Counted from the first letter of the stretch, positions 17,031 to 26,660 are shown. The stretch: DNA of 64,000 nt from Bacillota bacterium (GCA_023460535.1 JAEWPV010000001.1:1-64000); one strand, 5' to 3'. Translations and numbers: made by a program. The notes: generated from the sequence alone by a model not told the origin.

Positions 17031-18416
17031 TTAACGCTCGGGATATACTGCCATCAGTTTGGCGGCTTTATAGATATCTCCGCAGCCAAGGGTAATGATT
17101 AAGTCCCCCTCCTGCGCATGGCTCATCACATATTTGGCAATCTCCTCAAAGGTATCCAGCACCACACATCCGGGTATCTTGTTTGCAAGGTCGCTGGAAT
17201 AGATTCCATAGGTGTTTACCTCACGAGAGCCCATGATTGGGGATAACACAACACGATCAGCAATGCACAGCGCATCGGCAAAATCATCCAAGAGCAGATG
17301 GGTACGCGAAAAGGTAAACGGCTGGAAAACAGCCCACACCGTGTTGTAGCCCATCGACATAGCTGCACGTAGGGTAACGGCCACCTCGGCGGGATGATGC
17401 GCGTAATCGTCCGCAATGGTAACACCGTTTACGTGCCCTACAATCTCAAACCGTCTGCCCGCGCCTTTGAAGTGAAGCAACCCCTCCGCTACCTGCTGCG
17501 CGGAGGCATCGGCGTACAACGCGGTAACCGCCGCCGCCATCCCATTATAGATGTTATGGCTACCGGGGACATGCAGGACAATGTTTGAGACAAGCTCATT
17601 GCCGTGCATCAGGTCAAAGGAGGTGTTGTACCGTTCACGTCCATCGCTGTGGGTTATGTTTGCGGCATAATAATCGTTGTCTGGGTTTAGACCGAATGTG
17701 AGAATCTGTTTGTCAAGACCCTCGAGTGCCTTGCGGGTGTTTGCATCATCTCCATTGGCAATTACACATTGCGTCGCCTTCTCGGCAAACCGCCGAAACG
17801 ATTTGATGGCACCGTCTATCGTGCCGAAATAGTCGAGATGATCGTTGTCGATGTTGAGTATAACCGCAACATCGGGCGAAAGCTTTAAAAATGTATCGAC
17901 AAACTCGCACGCCTCACACACCATAAACTCGCTTTTTCCCGCTCTGCCACTGCCGCCAATCAGCGACAGTTTACCGCCTATCACAGCAGATGGGTCAAGA
18001 CCCGCCTCGAACAAAATCTGCGTCAGCATAGCGGAGGTAGTGGTCTTACCATGGGTACCCGATACACACAACGCGTTTGCAAACCATCTGGTTACCAATC
18101 CCAACAGCTCCGCACGCTCCATAACCGGCACCCCGCTCGCCTTCGCGGCGATGAGCTCGGGATTATCCGCCATAATGGCTGCGGAATACACTACAAGCTC
18201 GGCATTCTTTATGTTTTCGGCGCTGTGCCCGAGATAGACAGTCACACCCATTTTGCGCTCGGCAGCAAGTGTCTCTGTCTCGTTGTTATCAGAACCGCTG
18301 ATATTAAAACCCTGCGAAATAAGAATTTGAACAAGAGGGTACATGCCGGAGCCGCCTACACCGATAAAATGAAGGTGTCTTTTATTTGAGAGTATGCTGT
18401 TATCGGTCGTTATCAC
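17031..18416 (-). CDS. murC: UDP-N-acetylmuramate--L-alanine ligase
   Basis: Adds L-Ala to UDP-MurNAc in cytoplasmic peptidoglycan synthesis, using ATP. The 461-aa product has the N-terminal Rossmann domain (HFIGVGGSGMYPL), the Mur ATP loop GTHGKTTTSAML, NIDNDHLDYF in the central domain, and ADDYAHHPAEV in the C-terminal domain. GTG 18416 was chosen since AAGGGGAC precedes it; the ATG at 18434 lacks an RBS. Divergent from spoVG across 290 bases. Confidence 0.94.
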   Translation of the reverse strand: MITTDNSILSNKRHLHFIGVGGSGMYPLVQILISQGFNISGSDNNETETLAAERKMGVTVYLGHSAENIKNAELVVYSAAIMADNPELIAAKASGVPVMERAELLGLVTRWFANALCVSGTHGKTTTSAMLTQILFEAGLDPSAVIGGKLSLIGGSGRAGKSEFMVCEACEFVDTFLKLSPDVAVILNIDNDHLDYFGTIDGAIKSFRRFAEKATQCVIANGDDANTRKALEGLDKQILTFGLNPDNDYYAANITHSDGRERYNTSFDLMHGNELVSNIVLHVPGSHNIYNGMAAAVTALYADASAQQVAEGLLHFKGAGRRFEIVGHVNGVTIADDYAHHPAEVAVTLRAAMSMGYNTVWAVFQPFTFSRTHLLLDDFADALCIADRVVLSPIMGSREVNTYGIYSSDLANKIPGCVVLDTFEEIAKYVMSHAQEGDLIITLGCGDIYKAAKLMAVYPER

Positions 18417-18707
18417 ACAAAGGTCCCCTTGCATAGTTTATTAAAGGCGAAGTATAAAACCCTTACAGATTATCGCACATATCTTTATTAAGTGCAACGC
18501 CTGTGTACACTCAATATTATATTGCGTGCAACCTACAAAATAAACACATTCTTTAATATTATGAAAAAAACCTGCCATAACCTGTATAAGTCGCCGACTG
18601 GCGACTGATAATATAGGCAGACCGAATCAAACAGGGCGGGTTGTCCGCAAACGGCAGGATACGGTTTTTTACTTTTTGCAAGACATTGATATGGGAGGAT
18701 ATACAGT
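18417..18707. other. Intergenic region between murC and spoVG
   Basis: No gene is visible. A perfect 6-bp hairpin GTCGCC-GACT-GGCGAC (18591-18606) lies about 100 bases before spoVG. No convincing sigma-H or sigma-A promoter could be fixed, and no riboswitch motif is recognised. Confidence 0.4.
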
Positions 18708-18995
18708 ATGAACATCACAGAGATTAAGATACGCAGAATCTACAACGAGGGAAGACTGCGTGCGCTCGTATCGGTCACCATCGATTCCGACCTAGCCGTA
18801 CATGATATCAAGGTAATAGAAGGCCCCGAGCGTTTTTTTGTTGCTATGCCAAGCCGCAAGGAAGAAAACGGTGTATTTCGCGATGTGGTTCATCCCATTA
18901 CCGCCGAGGCGAGAAGAAAGCTCGAGGATGAGATATTAAAAGAGTACCACCACCACGTGGAGCAGGCGGGCAACGTAGAAAATCCTGAGCAATAG
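18708..18995 (+). CDS. spoVG: SpoVG, RNA-binding regulator
   Basis: A 95-aa protein matching SpoVG over its length: MNITEIKIRRI, VSVTIDSDLAVHDIKVIEG and FFVAMPSRKEENGVFRDVVHPI, with the family's C-terminal helix that gives nucleic-acid binding. SpoVG acts in asymmetric septation, capsule and virulence control in Firmicutes. GGGAGG stands 9 bases before ATG. It is upstream of cca, 80 bases away, and may be co-transcribed. Confidence 0.95.
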   Translation: MNITEIKIRRIYNEGRLRALVSVTIDSDLAVHDIKVIEGPERFFVAMPSRKEENGVFRDVVHPITAEARRKLEDEILKEYHHHVEQAGNVENPEQ

Positions 18996-19077
18996 CAAAG
19001 GGTTTTCATTCAAATGGTTTTATAGTATAATGGTATTGGTAGAAAAAGCATAGCTAGACTGTGACGGGATAATATCT

Positions 19078-20259
19078 ATGACGATGATAGAACTGCCGAA
19101 CTATGTGCTGAAAATACTTGATACACTAAAAAAGGCGGGCCATCGGGGCTGCGCCGTGGGCGGATGCGTTCGTGATGCGCTGATGGGCAATGTGCCCAGC
19201 GATTACGACATTGCCACGGATGCACCTCCCGAGCGGGTCCGCTCTCTTTTTGCGCAAACCATACCTACGGGTGAGCGGTTCGGTACTATTACGGTACTGA
19301 TTGACAAAAAGAGCGTTGAGGTTACAACGTTTCGCACAGAAAGCGGGTATGACGATAACCGCAGACCAGCGATGGTTGCTTATGGTGCAAGCTTAAAGGA
19401 CGACCTTGCGCGTAGAGACTTTACGATTAACGCCATCGCATACAGCCCGGATGAAGGGGTTATTGATCCATACGGTGGACGTGAGGATATATTGCTGCGC
19501 ACGGTTCGCTGTGTAGGCGAGCCGGATAAGCGGTTTACCGAAGACGCGCTACGCATCCTAAGGGGCATTCGTTTTTGTGCTTCACTCGGCTTTGAGGCAG
19601 AGAGCGAAACAATGCTTGCTATGATAGGGAATGCGCGGCTGCTTAAAAACATCAGCGCAGAACGAATACGCGATGAGATAAGCCGTATTGTGATGACCGA
19701 ACACCCAGAGGAGCTTAACATTGTCCTGATGGCGGGTGGTCTTTCACACCTTATGCTGGGAGCTTCGCAGGATTTGGCTCGTATTTCACGCCTGCCACAG
19801 ATTTTTGAGGAGCGCATGGCAGCATTTCTGTTGTTGTGCGCGGGAGATGTACTGACAAGCGCGCAGCTTCTGCGCTTATCAAAACGCGAGCAGCGGTTTA
19901 TGGAAACAGTCGCCGACCTTGTGAACAAGCAGCTGATAGCGGACACAATTCACATAAAGCGGATGCTTGCGTTGCATGAGATAGATGAACTACTCAGTGC
20001 CGTACGGGTTAAGGGAGCATTGTACGACGAGGAGAACACTCTTGACTGTGTGGAAGAGATTCGCCGTATTCAAAATAGCGGTGAACCGTTTCGTGTTGCT
20101 CACCTTGCGGTAAACGGAACCGATATACAGGCATTGAACATCTTGCCGCCACAAAAGACAGGGCAGGTGCTGAATTTTCTGCTTAACTGCTGTATCGGAA
20201 GCCCTCAGCTAAATGATAAGCAAACCCTGCTAGCCCTAGCCAAAAGCTATAGCGAATGA
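19078..20259 (+). CDS. cca: CCA tRNA nucleotidyltransferase
   Basis: Adds or repairs the 3' CCA of tRNAs. The 393-aa product has the class II head GCAVGGCVRDALMG (about residues 24-37), the catalytic acidic pair in SDYDIATDA, the ERFGTITV and RRDFTINAIAY motifs, RGIRFCASLGF and AERIRDEI. The HD-like tail seen in some versions is reduced, so it is on the short side. Start ATG 19078; ATG 19084 is also possible. Confidence 0.93.
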   Translation: MTMIELPNYVLKILDTLKKAGHRGCAVGGCVRDALMGNVPSDYDIATDAPPERVRSLFAQTIPTGERFGTITVLIDKKSVEVTTFRTESGYDDNRRPAMVAYGASLKDDLARRDFTINAIAYSPDEGVIDPYGGREDILLRTVRCVGEPDKRFTEDALRILRGIRFCASLGFEAESETMLAMIGNARLLKNISAERIRDEISRIVMTEHPEELNIVLMAGGLSHLMLGASQDLARISRLPQIFEERMAAFLLLCAGDVLTSAQLLRLSKREQRFMETVADLVNKQLIADTIHIKRMLALHEIDELLSAVRVKGALYDEENTLDCVEEIRRIQNSGEPFRVAHLAVNGTDIQALNILPPQKTGQVLNFLLNCCIGSPQLNDKQTLLALAKSYSE

Positions 20260-20284
20260 ACGACACCCTAAGATATGTAAACAA

Positions 20285-21013
20285 CTAACGCTCCGTTTTC
20301 TCAAACGGGGCGTTATTGCCGCACGCAAAGCGCCCACCGGCGGCAAGCTCAAAATGATATTTTGCAATACCAAGGTCAATATAACAGGTTGGATCTTGGC
20401 TCTCAGTCCCTATCACTGCACGGTTCTCATCAAACCTCACGCGAACCGGCTTGCGGTTAATAGCGGACGGAGCCTGATTGACTGCCATTACCCCGTCCAT
20501 AAACCATGCTGGCGGCGCTTGGGTTGCGGTGTAAAGCTGTTCTAATTTAGTGTTTTTAAGATGTGCCAGTCGGTATAATACTTGTTCCTTCGCGCCAATG
20601 CGCTCTGCGGTATTGCCAACAGTAATCACACAGATAATCTTCTCACCCTCGCAAACCTCGCACGAGCAGGCATTGCTGTCAAAGGTTCCGCCTACCCAAC
20701 AGGTGCCAAGACCCAGCATTGTAGCACGTAAAACAAGCCGCTCGCCAAAGTACCCTACCTTTTCCAGATGATGCGGATCGCATTGGTTTGCAACCAATGC
20801 GAAGAGGCTACGTACACCGCTAAACATACCATAGCTTTTGCTAAAACGGGCAAAAGCGGACGAGCCGTTCTCTACAAACTGGATGCGAAGACCGCTTTGC
20901 TCGTTGCATTCCTGTACCAGCATGCGCAGCTCTTCTGCATTTTTAGGCGAAATGGGCTGATTGAGATAGCTGCGCCTTGATTTTCTGATGCCGATAGCTT
21001 CCAGTTCTGTCAT
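20285..21013 (-). CDS. Nitroreductase-family protein (TM1586-like)
   Basis: A 242-aa flavoprotein of the nitroreductase superfamily. The head AIGIRKSRRSYLNQPI has the FMN-phosphate-binding RKSRR motif; the middle YFGERLVLRATMLGLGTCWVGGTF is the typical dimer/FMN core. The C-terminal half repeats the fold (APSAINRKPVRV), as in duplicated TM1586-type members. Likely reduces quinones or nitro compounds with NAD(P)H, not shown by sequence. Start ATG 21013, RBS GGAGG upstream (GTAGGAGGTT on the minus strand). Confidence 0.82.
   Translation of the reverse strand: MTELEAIGIRKSRRSYLNQPISPKNAEELRMLVQECNEQSGLRIQFVENGSSAFARFSKSYGMFSGVRSLFALVANQCDPHHLEKVGYFGERLVLRATMLGLGTCWVGGTFDSNACSCEVCEGEKIICVITVGNTAERIGAKEQVLYRLAHLKNTKLEQLYTATQAPPAWFMDGVMAVNQAPSAINRKPVRVRFDENRAVIGTESQDPTCYIDLGIAKYHFELAAGGRFACGNNAPFEKTER
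20287..20314. terminator. Terminator hairpin at the cca / nitroreductase junction
   Basis: AACGCTCCGTTT (20287-20298) pairs with AAACGGGGCGTT (20303-20314), one mismatch, loop TCTC. It overlaps the last codons of the convergent nitroreductase gene, so it probably ends the cca transcript. Confidence 0.75.
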
Positions 21014-21050
21014 GATAACAACCTCCTACATGACTATGCGCACGTCGGTA

Positions 21051-22661
21051 TTACTGCTCGGTAACAGGCGGTGCAATATCCAAAAAGCGAACATTCTTAT
21101 GCTTTTCCTGGGTGCGGTCAAGCGTCCACTGGTCACGGAATAGGATAACCGGGCGCTGGTAGACATCCTCAACGAGAGTGGCACTATCCATATACCCAAG
21201 CATATCCTTTGTGATTTTATCCCCCTCTACCCACCTTGCACAGGCAAAAGGCATGGACTGAACGACAATATCTACACCGTACTCGCTTTTCAAGCGATAC
21301 TCGAGCACCTCGAACTGAAGCATGCCAACAACGCCTATGATCAGCGTCTCCACACCGATATTCGGCTGCTTAAAGATCTGTATTGCGCCTTCCTCTGCAA
21401 TCTGATGCACACCCTTTAAAAACTGCTTGCGTTTTGAAGCGTCCTTGCAGTAGACCTTTGCAAAGTGCTCAGCGGCAAACAAAGGGATGCTGTCAAACCG
21501 AATAACCGGCTTGTGCGTACACAATGTGTCGCCGATGTGAAAGATACCGGGGTCAAACACGCCGATGATATCGCCCGCATACGCTTCTTCCACCGTATTT
21601 CTATCCTGCGCAAAAAATTGCTGAGGCTGCGAAAGGCGAACGGTCTTTTGAGCTCTCACGTGGTTGACGCTAATTCCCTTTTCGAACTTACCAGAACAGA
21701 TGCGAATAAACGCAATCCGGTCGCGGTGCGCAGGGTTCATGTTTGCCTGAATCTTAAACACGAAGCCGGAAAACTCGCTGTCGCCCGGTGCCACGGTTCC
21801 TTCGCTTGTTCCGCGTGTTCCGGGGGCTGGCGCAATGCGGATAAAGTCCTCCAAAAACGGCTCTACACCAAAGTTAGTCATAGCACTTCCAAAGAACATG
21901 GGGGTGAGCTCGCCGGCTAGCATACGATTCAGGTCGTATTCTTCCCCGGCAGCGTCGAGCAGTTCAATGTCTTGACAAAGCTGGTCGTGCAGCTCCTCGC
22001 CAAGCAGTGTACGATACTGTTCATCATCCACTGAGCCGGTCTTAGCCGCTGCGACGCTCTGACCGTGCTTTGAGGATTCAAACAGCTCAATGCGGGCGAG
22101 ACGGCGGTTGTAAACGCCCTTGAAGTTGCCGTCAATTCCAATCGGCCAGTTCATTGGGTAGGAGCGAATACCCAAAGTTTCTTCAATCTCGTCCATCAAA
22201 TCAAAGGGATTCTTACAGTATCGATCCATCTTGTTTACAAAAGTGAAGATTGGAATACCGCGCATACGGCATACGGTAAACAGCTTCTTGGTCTGCTCCT
22301 CCACACCTTTCGCGCCGTCAATCAGCATCACCGCACTGTCTGCCGCGGTCAGCGTGCGGTAGGTGTCTTCACTGAAATCCTGATGCCCGGGGGTATCAAG
22401 AATATTGATGCGATAATCCTTATAATCAAAGTTGAGTACGCTGGAGGTAACCGAAATGCCCCTTTGCTTTTCAATCTCCATCCAGTCAGAAACTGCGTGT
22501 TTTTGCGCCTTTCGCCCCTTTACCGTACCCGCCAGATGAATGGCGCCTCCGTACAGCAGCAGCTTTTCGGTCATAGTGGTTTTGCCCGCATCAGGGTGCG
22601 AGATAATGGCGAAGGTTTTTCTTCGCTCCACTTCTTTTTTTATTTCTTCGGTAAGAGCCAT
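21051..22661 (-). CDS. prfC: Peptide chain release factor 3
   Basis: Translational GTPase that ejects RF1/RF2 from the ribosome after peptide release. The 536-aa protein has all G motifs: SHPDAGKTTMTE (about residues 20-31), GISVTSSVL (switch I), DTPGHQDFSED and NKMDR, followed by RF3-specific domains (QMNPAHRDR-like KIQANMNPAHRDRIAF). It is separated from the nitroreductase by 37 bases. Confidence 0.95.
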   Translation of the reverse strand: MALTEEIKKEVERRKTFAIISHPDAGKTTMTEKLLLYGGAIHLAGTVKGRKAQKHAVSDWMEIEKQRGISVTSSVLNFDYKDYRINILDTPGHQDFSEDTYRTLTAADSAVMLIDGAKGVEEQTKKLFTVCRMRGIPIFTFVNKMDRYCKNPFDLMDEIEETLGIRSYPMNWPIGIDGNFKGVYNRRLARIELFESSKHGQSVAAAKTGSVDDEQYRTLLGEELHDQLCQDIELLDAAGEEYDLNRMLAGELTPMFFGSAMTNFGVEPFLEDFIRIAPAPGTRGTSEGTVAPGDSEFSGFVFKIQANMNPAHRDRIAFIRICSGKFEKGISVNHVRAQKTVRLSQPQQFFAQDRNTVEEAYAGDIIGVFDPGIFHIGDTLCTHKPVIRFDSIPLFAAEHFAKVYCKDASKRKQFLKGVHQIAEEGAIQIFKQPNIGVETLIIGVVGMLQFEVLEYRLKSEYGVDIVVQSMPFACARWVEGDKITKDMLGYMDSATLVEDVYQRPVILFRDQWTLDRTQEKHKNVRFLDIAPPVTEQ

Positions 22662-23014
22662 TGAATTCGTTCATCCTTTTCTTATGCGTTTATTGCAAGT
22701 GTTATGATATTGCAGTGCTGTGACTAACTACTAAACAAATGCAAGCATGCGGATTGTTGGCATACTATATTATTATATAATACATTTGCGTCAAGTCAAT
22801 CTTGCCAAGAACGTTTTTATACAAATAGGCAGATATTATAGTTATTGCCGTTTATGAAACAAAGACGGTAAAAATCATCATCCGGATGCCGATACTATCG
22901 TGTTTTTCGGTATTGCAATCAACAAAATAAGAGAAATTCCTTGCATTATTTTTTTGGACGTGGTATTATATTGTCCGTGATGTTGAGAATACAAGCAACA
23001 TCCATAAGCAATTT
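22662..23014. other. 353-base intergenic region upstream of tRNA-Ala
   Basis: AT-rich, no credible coding frame. It must hold the leftward prfC promoter (not clearly identified) and the rightward tRNA promoter at 22941-22969. Confidence 0.4.
22941..22969 (+). promoter_or_regulatory. Promoter of the tRNA-Ala gene
   Basis: TTGCAT (22941-22946), 17 bases, TATTAT (22964-22969), 46 bases before the mature tRNA 5' end. Confidence 0.6.
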
Positions 23015-23090
23015 GGGGGCGTAGCTCAGCTGGGAGAGCGTACGGTTCGCATCCGTAAGGTCGAGAGTTCGATCCTCTTCGTCTCCACCA
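23015..23090 (+). tRNA. tRNA-Ala (anticodon CGC)
   Basis: 76-nt cloverleaf with encoded CCA. Acceptor stem GGGGGCG/CGTCTCC contains the G3-U70 pair that identifies alanine tRNA. D stem GCTC/GAGC, anticodon stem TACGG/CCGTA with loop TTCGCAT (anticodon CGC, reads GCG), T stem GAGAG/CTCTT with loop TTCGATC. Confidence 0.93.
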
Positions 23091-23099
23091 ATAATTTAT

Positions 23100-23137
23100 A
23101 GAAAGAAGTCGATTGCGTATGCAATCGACTTCTTTCT
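23100..23137 (+). terminator. Terminator of the tRNA-Ala gene
   Basis: AGAAAGAAGTCGATTGC (23100-23116) and GCAATCGACTTCTTTCT (23121-23137) form a 17-bp perfect stem with loop GTAT, 10 bases after the tRNA. It may also stop the convergent hxlR transcript. Confidence 0.85.
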
Positions 23138-23176
23138 AATTAACGCAACAAAAGATTATTTTATGTCTTGTATACA

Positions 23177-23506
23177 TTACCCTTCACTTATGTTGCTTTT
23201 TCCCCAGTCATACATCATTCCAAGAATAGGCAACAAAGTTGCTCCTTTTTTCGTCAAGGAGTATTCAACCTTGGGTGGAATTTGAGGATATTCCTTTCTT
23301 AGGATAATCCCCTCGCTCTCCAGTTCCTTAAGTTGCATACTCAACATTTTGTGTGTAATGCCATTAATACATCGCTTAAGCTGCCCATAACGCTTTACCT
23401 TATCTATCATTAAGTGATAAAGTATTATTAGTTTCCATTTACCCCCGATGATGTTTAATGTGTATTCTATTGGGCAGGTGTGATTGGTATTAGTGGTAAC
23501 GTCCAT
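23177..23506 (-). CDS. HxlR-family transcriptional regulator
   Basis: A 109-aa winged-helix regulator. CPIEYTLNIIGGKWKLIILYHL (residues 11-32) and the recognition region GITHKMLSMQLKELESEG are family hallmarks; Cys11 matches the redox/quinone-sensing Cys of YodB/HypR-type members. It is transcribed divergently from the EFR1 ferredoxin gene across 125 AT-rich bases, so it most likely controls that gene and itself. Base composition is more AT-rich than the surrounding genes. Confidence 0.88.
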   Translation of the reverse strand: MDVTTNTNHTCPIEYTLNIIGGKWKLIILYHLMIDKVKRYGQLKRCINGITHKMLSMQLKELESEGIILRKEYPQIPPKVEYSLTKKGATLLPILGMMYDWGKSNISEG

Positions 23507-23631
23507 ATAATATAATGCTCTCCTTTTGTATAGTATATAACATAATAGTGTGTACTTGCTAAATTAGTAATTTATGATATTTTTAGTATATGCTATTTTA
23601 AGGTAGATGTAAATAAGAGGAGAGAAAGTAT

Positions 23632-24405
23632 ATGAAAACGGTAATTTATTATTTTTCTGGAACAGGGAATTCATTGCAGGTTGCGCGTAATTTATCGCAG
23701 CTTTTGGGCGATGCAACTATAAATTCGATATCAAGCACTGCCAATGTGGATTTATCGGCAGAAGCCATTGGCATTGTATTCCCCGTATACCTTTGGGGTA
23801 TGCCAGAAATGGTATCGCAATTTATTAAGAAAATGAAAGGCAATACCACTGATAAGTATTTCTTTGCAATAGCGACTTATAAAGCCCGAGCAGGCGATGC
23901 TATTGGTCAGGTTCAACGAAAAATGAGAAGGCTTGGTTTAAAGCTATCTTCCGGCTTTAGTGTCTCAATGCCTGGCAACAATATTATCTTTCACGATGTT
24001 GAATCATTGCAAATGCAGGAAAGCAAGCTAAGTGCTTGCAGAAATAAGTTGGTTGAGATTGCACAAGCCATTAACGTCAAACAGGAAACAATACCTACTG
24101 CCTCAATTGCCGACAGGCTATATAGAACAGGTTTTTTACATAGCGTACTAACCAATACGTTTAAAAACTTGGATAAGCAGTTTTGGATTGAGCCAACTTG
24201 CAATGGCTGCAATATTTGCTCAAAGGTTTGCCCTGTATGTAATATTAAGATGATTGACAACCATCCTGTGTGGCGGCATAATTGTCAGCAATGCTTGGCA
24301 TGTATCAATTTGTGTCCTAATAAAGCTATACAACATGGAAAAACCACAAATAATAAGCAGAGGTATATGAATCCAACCGTTAGCATTACGGATTTTTTTA
24401 GATAA
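23632..24405 (+). CDS. EFR1-family ferredoxin (flavodoxin-like plus two 4Fe-4S)
   Basis: A 257-aa electron-transfer protein. N-terminal flavodoxin-like domain with the FMN loop YFSGTGNSLQVARNL (residues 7-21); C-terminal bacterial ferredoxin domain with CNGCNICSKVCP (about 189-200) and CQQCLACINLCP, two complete 4Fe-4S motifs. Such proteins are common in gut Clostridia, role mostly unknown. GAGGAGAG precedes ATG 23632. Its regulator is probably the divergent HxlR gene. The pair is AT-rich next to a tRNA, which may mark acquisition by transfer. Confidence 0.88.
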   Translation: MKTVIYYFSGTGNSLQVARNLSQLLGDATINSISSTANVDLSAEAIGIVFPVYLWGMPEMVSQFIKKMKGNTTDKYFFAIATYKARAGDAIGQVQRKMRRLGLKLSSGFSVSMPGNNIIFHDVESLQMQESKLSACRNKLVEIAQAINVKQETIPTASIADRLYRTGFLHSVLTNTFKNLDKQFWIEPTCNGCNICSKVCPVCNIKMIDNHPVWRHNCQQCLACINLCPNKAIQHGKTTNNKQRYMNPTVSITDFFR

Positions 24406-24597
24406 AAACATCAATTGTGCATAATGCAAATTGAAATGATGATACCTATATTCACCTAACTTGCCAATCAGATTTGAAACAAAGGGGTTTGAACCCTCTG
24501 TGCTTTGAGTCATTTTTCTTCATAATATGTTTAATTATTCTCGATATTTTGTATTGTGCGGTAAAAAATTCGCCTTAGCTTAGTATGTTTTCTCATG

Positions 24598-24630
24598 AAA
24601 AAAGTCAGCACCCGTACAGATGCTGACTTT
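24598..24630 (-). terminator. Rho-independent terminator of the fucose-isomerase-family gene
   Basis: On the minus strand AAAGTCAGCA (24630-24621) pairs with TGCTGACTTT (24610-24601) and runs into TTTTTT. It lies about 50 bases past the stop at 24678. Confidence 0.85.
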
Positions 24631-24677
24631 CATGTTGTTTATCGGTCGAAATTTTATAGCTGGTAGGGTACTTATGG

Positions 24678-26150
24678 TTACGCAAACGGGTTTTCGCCGG
24701 GATACGGCAGTGTTTTGGGCTGATTGTAGGCAATATCGGTTACTCCAAGGTATTTAAACACCTCAAACAGCGCCTTGCCATAATGCCCGAACGCCACAGC
24801 ACCGTGATGCGGGTAGCACTTCGCGATGAGCACATGACGATAAAAGCGATCCATTTCGGGGATTGCAAATATTCCGATAGAGCCAAAGCTCTCGCTGGGA
24901 ACATCCAGAACCTCGCCCTGTGCGATGTAAGCCTTAAGCTCCGTGGCCGCGGTGGATTGCAGGCGGTAGAACGTGATATCGCCTGCCTTAATATCGCCTT
25001 CGAGGGTACCGCGGGTAATGTCCGGCTCGGGCAGCTCAGGCTCAAGGTCACGCTTCATAATCAGCTGATATCCCATATGCGGGTCGTTGAGCAGAGACGA
25101 ACAGGTATTTCCGCAGTGGAAGCCCATAAAAGTCTCGGGCAGCTTCACATCGTACTTTCCCTTTATGGATTTCTCATACATGGAGGAGGGAACGGTGTTA
25201 TTGATGTCAAGCAAAGTGGTCGGCTTGCCTGAAACACAGATGCCGATATACTCGCTTAATGCACCGTAAATGTCCACCTCGCAGGACACAGGGATACCGG
25301 AGCCGGTCAGACGGCTGTTAACATAGCAGGGTACAAAACCAAACTCGGTCTGGAATGCGGGCCAGCACTTTCCGGCAATCGCAACGAATTCACGTGTGCC
25401 CTTATGTTGTTCAATCCAGTCTAGTAAGGTGAGCTCGTATTGCGCTAGGCGTGGCAAAACGCCGGCGTATTTATTGTTTGGTCCCAGTTCGGCCGCCATA
25501 TCCTTCATTACGGCGGGTATGCGCGGGTCGTCCTTATGCTTGTTAAAAGCAACCAGAAGATCGAGCTCGCTGTTTTCCTCGACCGCAACGCCAAGGTCAT
25601 ACAGTGCCTTTATGGGCGCGTTGCAGGCAAGAAAATCATCGGGACGGGGTCCGAATGTGATAATCTTCAGATTTTTCACACCCAATACAGCAGTCGCAAT
25701 GGGCACAAACTCCCGAATCTTTTGTGCGACCTCTGTTGCGGTTCCAACCGGGTACTCCGGAATATATGCCGTTTTGTGGCGCAGGTTCAGGTTGTAAGAG
25801 CAGTTGAGCATACCGCAGTAAGCATCGCCGCGTCCGTCATACAGGTCGCCGTCGCCTTCTGCTGCCGCTACATACATGATTGGTCCGTCAAACCAATCGG
25901 CAAGCAGTGTTTCCGGTGTTTCCGGACCAAAGTTGCCCAGATAAACAACCAGCGCGTTGACTCCATGCGCTTTCACGTCGTCCATAGCTCTTTTGGCGTC
26001 TAGTTCTGTTTCAACGGCGATTGGACTCTCGTACAGGTCTTCTCCATAAGCCGCTTTTACCGCTGCGCGGCGGCGTTCCGCAAGTGCCATGGGAAAGCAT
26101 CCGCGAGAAGCTGCGATAATGCCCAGTTTAAGCTTGGGGATGTTTGTCAT
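24678..26150 (-). CDS. L-fucose/L-arabinose isomerase-family protein
   Basis: A 490-aa protein of the FucI/AraA superfamily. LKLGIIAASRGCFPMALAERR starts the first Rossmann-like domain; AGKCWPAFQTEFGFVPCYVNSRL and SCEVDIYGALSEYI carry the Glu/Asp pair expected to hold the catalytic Mn ion; the C-terminal YPHHGAVAFGHYGKAL closes the active site. It converts an aldose to a ketose, but homologues of this length differ in substrate (fucose, arabinose or other). Not in an operon with kinase or aldolase genes. Followed by a strong terminator. Confidence 0.82.
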   Translation of the reverse strand: MTNIPKLKLGIIAASRGCFPMALAERRRAAVKAAYGEDLYESPIAVETELDAKRAMDDVKAHGVNALVVYLGNFGPETPETLLADWFDGPIMYVAAAEGDGDLYDGRGDAYCGMLNCSYNLNLRHKTAYIPEYPVGTATEVAQKIREFVPIATAVLGVKNLKIITFGPRPDDFLACNAPIKALYDLGVAVEENSELDLLVAFNKHKDDPRIPAVMKDMAAELGPNNKYAGVLPRLAQYELTLLDWIEQHKGTREFVAIAGKCWPAFQTEFGFVPCYVNSRLTGSGIPVSCEVDIYGALSEYIGICVSGKPTTLLDINNTVPSSMYEKSIKGKYDVKLPETFMGFHCGNTCSSLLNDPHMGYQLIMKRDLEPELPEPDITRGTLEGDIKAGDITFYRLQSTAATELKAYIAQGEVLDVPSESFGSIGIFAIPEMDRFYRHVLIAKCYPHHGAVAFGHYGKALFEVFKYLGVTDIAYNQPKTLPYPGENPFA

Positions 26151-26660
26151 GCTTCATTTCTCCTTTTAACGGTTATTCGATGCCGATATCATGATGCATC
26201 AGGACAACATAGGTACATTTCTGCCGGATATTTAGCGACAAAGACGTTACAAATGAATGGTTCACTTATAACTTATTACACACCATAATTGAACCATTTT
26301 AAAGAGCAAAATACAAGTTCACAGCTTGTGATTCGTCGAATTGTAATAGTAAATTTGTGATACTTAGGCGATATATATAAATTATTCAGCACAATTCCTG
26401 CGTGCCTCGTAACACGCAAGCACAAAAGCACGTTTATATATTGATTTTATAAGCATACAACACTACTTACAGAACGAGTATAAAAGAACATCGCCTTATT
26501 TATAAATTACTGTTTACATAAAGACAATGTATATTATCGAAAATAGTTCGTATATAGATGAAAAAAGGTTTCATTGAACTTGAAGGTTTGTTTATGATAT
26601 AATTATAAAGATTTTGTTATACAACGAAGCGAACGATGTAGTAAAAAGGAAGTAATAAAA
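26151..26660. other. 510-base intergenic region between isomerase and MATE genes
   Basis: AT-rich and without a believable gene. Near its right end is the likely MATE promoter, TTGAAC (26574-26579), 18 bases, TATAAT (26598-26603). The leftward promoter of the isomerase could not be fixed. No copy of the GCTAAAACG operator found elsewhere in the window is present here. Confidence 0.45.
26574..26603 (+). promoter_or_regulatory. Probable promoter of the MATE/HD/tcdA transcript
   Basis: TTGAAC, 18-base spacer, TATAAT, 58 bases upstream of ATG 26661. Confidence 0.55.

Noticed and set aside
24220..24513. Minus-strand frame starting MTQSTEGSNPFVSN
   Set aside because: Overlaps the EFR1 gene; the sequence of its start derives from a tRNA-T-arm-like stretch and is not a protein family.
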